Of a stretch of DNA of 6,763 bases, positions 1 to 4,401 are shown in pieces. Origin of the DNA: Pseudomonadota bacterium. Lineage in GTDB: Bacteria; Pseudomonadota; Gammaproteobacteria; Burkholderiales; Burkholderiaceae_C. The first letter of the stretch is position 1. Every line of letters begins with the position of its first letter. The notes below the pieces were generated by a model, which saw nothing but the letters and a program-made list of their open reading frames with translations, was not told the origin of the DNA and did no database searches. A program made the translations under genes and the position numbers. The stretch is from NCBI GenBank assembly GCA_023387335.1, contig JAEWIF010000008.1:1-6763 (forward strand). Direction: 5' to 3'.

Positions 1-1216
1 CAGTATACGAGCCCACGCTGCTTGTGGTTGTCGTAATACCACCGTTGACACCCAGGCCTAGTGTTGGCCCGCCGCTTATCACGCTGTAACTAAAGCTGCC
101 GCCTGCATAGTTTCCTGTGCCATTAAGTGTTACAGGCTGGACATTTCCGGACTGGCAGTACGATGATGACGAATAACTAATAGTGGCAGTTGGTGTTTCC
201 ACAATAGAAACATTGGCGGTTATCTGTACTATTCCGCAGGTTCCGTTTGCAGGGATGGTATAAGCAACCACGTAATCACCGGGTGTGCTGGCGGATGGAT
301 TGATCACACCTGTGCTTGCATTGATTACAAGGCCTACGGTAGAACTGTAGGTGCCATTGCTTGCGCCAGATAAGTTTGGCGATGCGGATGTGAGGGCAAG
401 GCAAAGCGGGCTATTGTAAGTTAGTGAGGCTGTTGGCATGTTAACTATCTGTACAGACGCAGTGGCCGTTATGGAAGAACAACCGCCCGAAGCAGGAACT
501 GTATACGTAACGGTATAAATATTAGCCGTGCTTCCGTTTGGTGTTATTGCACCGGTAGCAGGGTCTATAATCAAACCGGATGGTGAAGCGGTATACGTCC
601 CACCCGTATAAGCACCGGTGCCTGTTAGGGTTACCGCAGCAGGGGTTTCGTCTGTTGAGCAGAAGGGTCCGCCCGTATAACTAATTGCTGCCGTTGGAGC
701 AGCAGTAATGGTCACTTGTGTTGTGGCTATTGATGCCGGGTAGGGATTATCTGCAGGAATGTTATAGGTTACCGTATAGGTGCCAGGTGTACTTGAACTT
801 GGCGTAATGGCCCCCGTAGTACCATCGATTGCCAGCCCCGCTGGCGCCGTGTATGCTGTGTTGGAACCATTCACATAATTTCCTGTTCCTGTAATTGTAA
901 CAGGTTGTGCTGTTGTTACTGAATTGCAAAGAGGATTTCCAGAATAACTAATAATTGCTGTTGGCGCATTGGTGATCTTAACTGTTGTGGAGGTAGTGAA
1001 TGCAGAACAACCGCCGGTAGCGGCAATAGTATAGGTTACCGTATAAGTGTTCGGCGCATTTGCACTCGGCGTTATTGCTCCCGTAGACGAATTAATGTTT
1101 GGTGCTGCTCCTGTCCACGTAAACGTTCCCCCTGTGGAGCCAGTTATTGTCGCCGCGTGTGATACATTGTCTGTGGAACCGTATGGATTTCCTGTATAAG
1201 AGATCGTGGCAGAAGG
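1..1216 (-). repeat. At least five tandem Ig-like modules of 81-89 residues in the left-hand protein
   Basis: Module starts, taken at the Pro before the ATISY-type strand, are residues 714, 798, 887, 974 and 1055 (bases 1216, 964, 697, 436 and 193). Lengths are 84, 89, 87 and 81 residues, and the fifth is cut by the window edge. Each full module has an opening ISY strand, most have a TGTGxY turn, then a GLxID-type strand with TGAITP, and a closing YTVTYTIPA strand. The GLxIDxxTGxITP part resembles He_PIG / cadherin-like folds. Typical modules have a Cys near the start (PFC) and one near the end (GGC). Module 1 lacks the first and module 2 lacks the second. The copies have diverged at the DNA level, so this is not a recent expansion. 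Likely role: a surface stalk or adhesion array. Confidence 0.85.
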
Positions 1217-3355
1217 CGCAGTTGTTATCGTAAGCGTTGCAGCAACCGCATTTATTGAAGAACCATTCAGGTTTGTATAGACCGGTCTGTATTTGTAATT
1301 ATTTTGTCCGGAGAGCGTTGTTGCCCCGGTTAACGTCAGCGTGTTTGTGGTAAAACCAGAATAAGTAACACCAGGATCAAGGTTTGCTGTGATGTCTGTC
1401 CATGTAGTTCCACCGTCATCACTGCGCTGCCATTTTACAATAGGTGTCGGTTTAGAAGTGGAGGCGGCCGTAAATGATGTTGAATTCGTTGTTGAACAAA
1501 TGGTACTATTGGAAGGTTGTGTCGTTACCTGCGGAATACCGGTTGTTATACCAATGACAAAATCTCCAAATGTTGTTAAGCCGGTTGATTGATTTGTCGT
1601 TGCAGAATTTGCCCCTGCCGTTGTTGTCGTCCAGACTGAAGAAGAATACTGATTTGCGATCATTGATGCCGGATTTCCGATTCCTGCTGATGATGCATCA
1701 GTACCAAGAAAGGTAAACGTTGCAGAATATGTGCCGGCAACTCCCCCGGATGTCAGGTTCCAGTACGGATTGATGACCGGACTAATTCCAGCATTGGCAA
1801 TTTGCGGATGTGGGCCATTCAGTTGCGAAACGGTTAAATTGCCGGCTGTTAAACCTGCCGTGGAAAAACTAATGCTTACGGGCCGGTATGTTCCCAGCGT
1901 ACTTCCGCCGACCTCGAACGTATTGGTGTTGTTCGCTGACGAAAAATGTTTTTGGAGATTTCCATTCACCCATCCGTTTGTACGCGAAGACGAACCAAGT
2001 GGACCAACAATAATTTTGGATGCACCGGTCGTAACAATTCCGTTCGTAAGGGCCAGTGATTGGTTAACCGTTACGTCGCCGCCTATGGAAGAAATACCTG
2101 CAGTATTATTGATGGTCAGATTGTAAAACGTGAATTGTGGAATGGTTTGAGCACTGGTTCCATTAAACGAGACGGTGCTGTTGGCATAAGCCCCAAAAGC
2201 AGTACCCGTATTCGGAGTAAATGTACCGGCTACGCCTATTGTACCACTCGTGGCCAATGTAATATTGGCATTGGTATTTGAGACCTTTAAATTGTTGTAA
2301 TTGAACGCGGGAATAGTTTGCGCCGTACTTCCGTTAAAATCTACAGTACTTCCTGTTATCGTATTTGTACCCGTGCTCGGAGTAAATGAATTTTTAATGC
2401 CTATCGTTCCAGACGAAACCAAGGTTCTTGGGCCATTACCTGTATTGGTGATATTGCCATAATTTACCGCAACAATGGTTTGCGCTGCTGTGGAAGCATA
2501 ATTTACAGTAGTGCCTGCAGCAATATTGTTTGTTGTAAAAGGCGGGTATGAAGTTGCAGTGGCGCCGCTACCAATATTGAAAGTTCCCGATGTAAGATTT
2601 AGTGTTCCCGTACTTGTGACTTGGCTTCCGTTATCATTAAAAATACTATTCGGCGTTGCACTGCCAATAGTTAATGTAGTAACAGTGGTAGCCGCTGACA
2701 GGTTTACACCCACTGAGTTATTTACAGTTAATGTATTTACTGTGGCGGGTAAACCAGTTGTTACTTGGGTAGCGGTTCCATTAAATTCATAGTTAGCGCC
2801 AGTGTTAAAACTCACCATGCTATTTACGCCCCCACTTTTTTCCACAGATGCACCGGAGCCCAAGATACCTAACGTATTTTGCGATTTTAAGGTTGCGCCT
2901 GATGCCAACGTAAATGACATTCTACTATCATTATCTGTTAATCTTACTTGACTAGCTCCCAGGAAACTTATTGTTCCATTTACTGTCATGGAAGTATTGT
3001 TAGCATTTTTCCCGGCTAAAGAAAGAGTTACACCGGCATTTACTGTTAAAGCACCATTCACTTGAAGAGAAATACCAGCACCAGAACTATTGCCAGAGCC
3101 CATTGTTATGTTAGATACTAAAGTGCCTGATATACCCACAGGTATAATGAATATGTCGCCATTTGTTGTGAAGTTTGATGCCGGTGTGCCACCACCGCCA
3201 GCCACTGTGTTCCAGCTTGCGGGCAATTGAGCATTTGCCGCGCCAGCAGCAGTAAGGTAATAAGTAGCTGCCCAAGATGGGGCGCTTAAGATCAAAAAAG
3301 AAAATAATAAACTGAGGGTCTTAATATATTTTGCCGGCAGGTAAATTTTCCTCAT
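1..3355 (-). CDS. Large secreted multidomain surface protein, N-terminal 1118 residues (C-terminus outside window)
   Basis: One uninterrupted frame runs from an ATG at 3355 to the window's left edge. An in-frame TAA at 3365-3367, three codons upstream, leaves this ATG as the start; no Shine-Dalgarno is visible, as is common in Bacteroidota. Order of parts: signal peptide (residues 1-29); low-charge Thr/Ser/Asn/Gly-rich beta-solenoid-like region (about 30-455) with four FNGxxAQTI-type repeats; a conserved WVNGNL...FEVG module (about 459-601); an Ig-like domain with a DGGTTW motif (about 606-712); then tandem Ig-like modules from residue 714 on. No enzyme motif is seen. Proteins of this build in Bacteroidota are usually T9SS-exported adhesins or matrix proteins ending in a sorting domain; that end is not visible here, so T9SS export is inferred. 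The intergenic gap to the upstream same-strand gene suggests its own promoter, but I found no convincing TAnnTTTG site. The 5' half is more AT-rich than the neighbouring gene. Confidence 0.93.
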   Translation of the reverse strand, partial: MRKIYLPAKYIKTLSLLFSFLILSAPSWAATYYLTAAGAANAQLPASWNTVAGGGGTPASNFTTNGDIFIIPVGISGTLVSNITMGSGNSSGAGISLQVNGALTVNAGVTLSLAGKNANNTSMTVNGTISFLGASQVRLTDNDSRMSFTLASGATLKSQNTLGILGSGASVEKSGGVNSMVSFNTGANYEFNGTATQVTTGLPATVNTLTVNNSVGVNLSAATTVTTLTIGSATPNSIFNDNGSQVTSTGTLNLTSGTFNIGSGATATSYPPFTTNNIAAGTTVNYASTAAQTIVAVNYGNITNTGNGPRTLVSSGTIGIKNSFTPSTGTNTITGSTVDFNGSTAQTIPAFNYNNLKVSNTNANITLATSGTIGVAGTFTPNTGTAFGAYANSTVSFNGTSAQTIPQFTFYNLTINNTAGISSIGGDVTVNQSLALTNGIVTTGASKIIVGPLGSSSRTNGWVNGNLQKHFSSANNTNTFEVGGSTLGTYRPVSISFSTAGLTAGNLTVSQLNGPHPQIANAGISPVINPYWNLTSGGVAGTYSATFTFLGTDASSAGIGNPASMIANQYSSSVWTTTTAGANSATTNQSTGLTTFGDFVIGITTGIPQVTTQPSNSTICSTTNSTSFTAASTSKPTPIVKWQRSDDGGTTWTDITANLDPGVTYSGFTTNTLTLTGATTLSGQNNYKYRPVYTNLNGSSINAVAATLTITTAPSATISYTGNPYGSTDNVSHAATITGSTGGTFTWTGAAPNINSSTGAITPSANAPNTYTVTYTIAATGGCSAFTTSTTVKITNAPTAIISYSGNPLCNSVTTAQPVTITGTGNYVNGSNTAYTAPAGLAIDGTTGAITPSSSTPGTYTVTYNIPADNPYPASIATTQVTITAAPTAAISYTGGPFCSTDETPAAVTLTGTGAYTGGTYTASPSGLIIDPATGAITPNGSTANIYTVTYTVPASGGCSSITATASVQIVNMPTASLTYNSPLCLALTSASPNLSGASNGTYSSTVGLVINASTGVINPSASTPGDYVVAYTIPANGTCGIVQITANVSIVETPTATISYSSSSYCQSGNVQPVTLNGTGNYAGGSFSYSVISGGPTLGLGVNGGITTTTSSVGSYT
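1220..1540 (-). other. Ig-like domain with DGGTTW motif in the left-hand protein
   Basis: Residues about 606-712 have the usual layout of bacterial Ig-like domains: an opening VTTQPSNSTIC strand, a central VKWQRSDDGGTTWTDI strand pair, and a closing NNYKYRPVYTN strand followed by AVAATLTI. The single Cys (620) has no partner in the domain: the closing strand reads YRPVY, where some relatives have a Cys after YR. It probably acts as a spacer or binding domain on the surface stalk. Confidence 0.7.
1553..1981 (-). other. Conserved WVNGNL...FEVG module of the left-hand protein (function unknown)
   Basis: Residues about 459-601 run from TNGWVNGNLQKHF through NTFEVGG, YRPVSISF, LNGPHPQIANAGI and PYWNLTSGGV to a terminal TGLTTFGDFVIG. 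I recognise this order of motifs from many large Bacteroidota surface proteins, where it commonly sits between a beta-solenoid region and Ig-like domains, as here. It is all-beta in character with little charge. No function is known to me, and the boundaries are approximate. Confidence 0.65.
2111..2788 (-). repeat. Four FNGxxAQTI-type protein repeats in a beta-solenoid-like region
   Basis: Within the left-hand protein the motif recurs as EFNGTATQVT (residue 190), NYASTAAQTI (285), DFNGSTAQTIP (339) and SFNGTSAQTIP (396). Each is followed, directly or after a few residues, by an alternating hydrophobic strand such as FNYNNLKV or FTFYNLTI. The last two copies share a longer unit of about 57 residues that also includes GTIG and FTPxTGT. 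The pattern is common in Bacteroidota secreted proteins. A beta-solenoid fold is inferred from the periodic strands and low charge. A fifth related copy occurs in the neighbouring gene. Confidence 0.75.
3269..3355 (-). other. Sec signal peptide of the left-hand surface protein
   Basis: Residues 1-29 have a basic n-region (MRKIYLPAKYIK), a hydrophobic core (TLSLLFSFLILSA) and a polar c-region ending SWA before ATYYL. Ser at -3 and Ala at -1 fit signal peptidase I cleavage. There is no Cys after the cleavage site, so it is not a lipoprotein. This directs Sec export to the periplasm, the first step before T9SS transport. Confidence 0.88.
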
Positions 3356-3759
3356 AAAATCGTTTTAACATTTAGCACAAAGCCTGGTTAGTATATTTTT
3401 TTAATGAGGGTTAAAGGCTGATTTAATTCAACGGTTTGGGCGTAAGGACAAAGGTGAAGTGTACGAAGAGGGAAACATCGCACGAGAAGCGTTAACAGAG
3501 TGTATACTGACTTGTTCAAACCACTCTTTGGATCGCTGGCTGTGCCATGTTCAATTGCTGTAGAAGAAACCATTTCCATAGTCCTGTTTTCGCACATTGC
3601 GGTGCATGGGTAAAAAGCTGGTTACTTCACAAAGATTGGAGTGCCTAACTTACAGGGCTATAAATTGTATAAAGGATGATTGTTTTCAAAAAGGAATTGG
3701 ACAACCGAAAGCGGGCAGTGGATTCAGTAGATCTCGGATACGGTAATTTTATAGGAGGG

Positions 3760-3775
3760 ATATTGGGCGCAATAT
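3760..3775. repeat. Perfect 6-bp inverted repeat with 4-base loop
   Basis: ATATTG (3760-3765) is followed by GGCG and then CAATAT (3770-3775). It could form a small hairpin or bind a dimeric regulator, but it lies about 400 bases upstream of the left-hand gene and a match this short can occur by chance. It is not followed by a T-run on either strand, so a terminator is unlikely. Confidence 0.25.
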
Positions 3776-3876
3776 AATCTTTAAAGTAAGAAAATCGCTG
3801 ATACATACCAAAAGTTTTCCACCGGCCGCACACAGCATTACCACCCGGGCCATAAAAGACCGGGCAAAATTTGTAA

Positions 3877-4065
3877 TTATGCGGTGCCGTTGGCTTGTTT
3901 TTTCATCCCATTTAGCAGAGAAAAACTTGTTGTTTGGAAGTGGCGCTGTAATGAGCTTATCATTTGAACCTGCCGTACAAATTGATCGTATTGTTTTGTT
4001 GACTCAACCGCTTCTACTTTACGATGGATGAAAGAATAGAAAGCTGCCAGGAACAAGTCACCCAT
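3877..4065 (-). CDS. Possible 62-residue small protein, doubtful
   Basis: The ATG at 4065 follows a run of A's, and the frame ends at TAA (3877-3879). The product begins MGDLFLAAFYSF and is then rich in Gln, Lys and Arg, with a mixed composition that could form helix. There is no recognised motif and no Shine-Dalgarno. The frame is the same as that of the upstream surface protein gene and is open from just after a TAA at 4138-4140, so it could equally be chance or decayed sequence. It is kept only because its composition is more protein-like than the other two small frames in the gap. Confidence 0.18.
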   Translation of the reverse strand: MGDLFLAAFYSFIHRKVEAVESTKQYDQFVRQVQMISSLQRHFQTTSFSLLNGMKKQANGTA

Positions 4066-4089
4066 TTTTTTACGCCATACTAAACAAGT

Positions 4090-4112
4090 CTTCGGCAGGC
4101 TCAGACCGACAG
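4090..4112. repeat. Candidate dispersed TTCGxCAGGCTCAG-type intergenic repeat
   Basis: The plus strand reads CTTCGGCAGGCTCAG followed by ACCGACAG. This resembles the TTCGACAGGCTCAG element that I recall as a common dispersed intergenic motif in Bacteroidota genomes, with one substitution in the core. It begins 38 bases past the stop codon of the right-hand gene, a usual place for such elements. A 4-bp stem (TCGG/CCGA) is possible, so a weak role as a transcript end cannot be ruled out. The identification rests on memory of the motif, not on a search. Confidence 0.4.
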
Positions 4113-4149
4113 CGCTTCTTTGCCTATCTCCCTGGGGTTAACGCACGAG

Positions 4150-4401
4150 CTACTTCAGCACCTGTACCGGCAGGGTTTTCGCTTTGCCAAATGGCATTGT
4201 TATCACCAGGTTGTAAGGTGCGGCCGGTAAGCTTTCGTTGAGGCTTATGGACCAGACCGCGTTTCCGCCGCTGTGTTCCCGTAACTGTTGCCAGCACTTT
4301 TTCCCCTCGCCCGAATAAAGCGTTAGTGTATAAAGCCCTTTGGCCAGGTTGCTGACCTGCAGCCGTATATTTTTGCCCTCTACCGGGTTGGCGTAAACAA
4401 A
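4150..4401 (-). other. T9SS type A C-terminal sorting domain
   Basis: The last 83 residues begin FVYANPVEGKNIRLQV, continue LAKGLYTLTLYSGEGKKCW and end PYNLVITMPFGKAKTLPVQVLK. This matches the type A tail: an xYPNPV-like opening, a GxYxLxLYxxxGK centre, and a closing strand ending in Lys at the stop codon. The tail is recognised by the PorU/PorV system and normally removed on export. The opening motif has Ala where Pro is usual (YANP, not YPNP). Confidence 0.85.

Larger units (their letters stand above)
3356..4149. other. 794-base intergenic region without a convincing gene
   Basis: This lies between two same-strand genes. No tRNA, CRISPR repeats, transposase or conserved protein was recognised on either strand. 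Three small minus-strand open frames (3388-3597, 3645-3833, 3877-4065) have no recognisable motif; the last is the least implausible. The part next to the left-hand gene is AT-rich (a run of A's on the minus strand near 3400) and should carry its promoter and leader. Searching the minus strand of 3356-3700 for the Bacteroidota -7 box TAnnTTTG gave only poor matches, such as CACCTTTG at 3449-3456. A candidate dispersed repeat (4090-4112) and a short inverted repeat (3760-3775) are listed separately. No strong hairpin plus T-run terminator was found after the right-hand gene. Confidence 0.7.

Noticed and set aside
1731..2126. 131-residue plus-strand open frame
   Set aside because: It lies opposite the continuous, motif-rich minus-strand frame of the left-hand surface protein. 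Long antisense frames are expected opposite low-complexity Thr/Ser/Asn coding sequence, and the product has no recognisable features.
3449..3456. CACCTTTG (minus strand) as a Bacteroidota -7 promoter box
   Set aside because: It mismatches TAnnTTTG at the first position and I saw no good TTG -33 element at the expected spacing.
3388..3597. 69-residue minus-strand open frame just upstream of the left-hand gene
   Set aside because: There is no recognisable motif or ribosome binding site and the composition is mixed. It covers the region that should hold the promoter and leader of the left-hand gene.
3645..3833. 62-residue minus-strand open frame in the gap
   Set aside because: There is no motif, the composition is unusual, and nothing suggests translation. 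The inverted repeat at 3760-3775 lies inside it.
3844..3864. CCCGG ... CCGGG inverted repeat as a terminator
   Set aside because: The stem is only 5 bp with an 11-base loop and no T-run on either strand. The same bases also read as a short direct repeat of CCGGGC.
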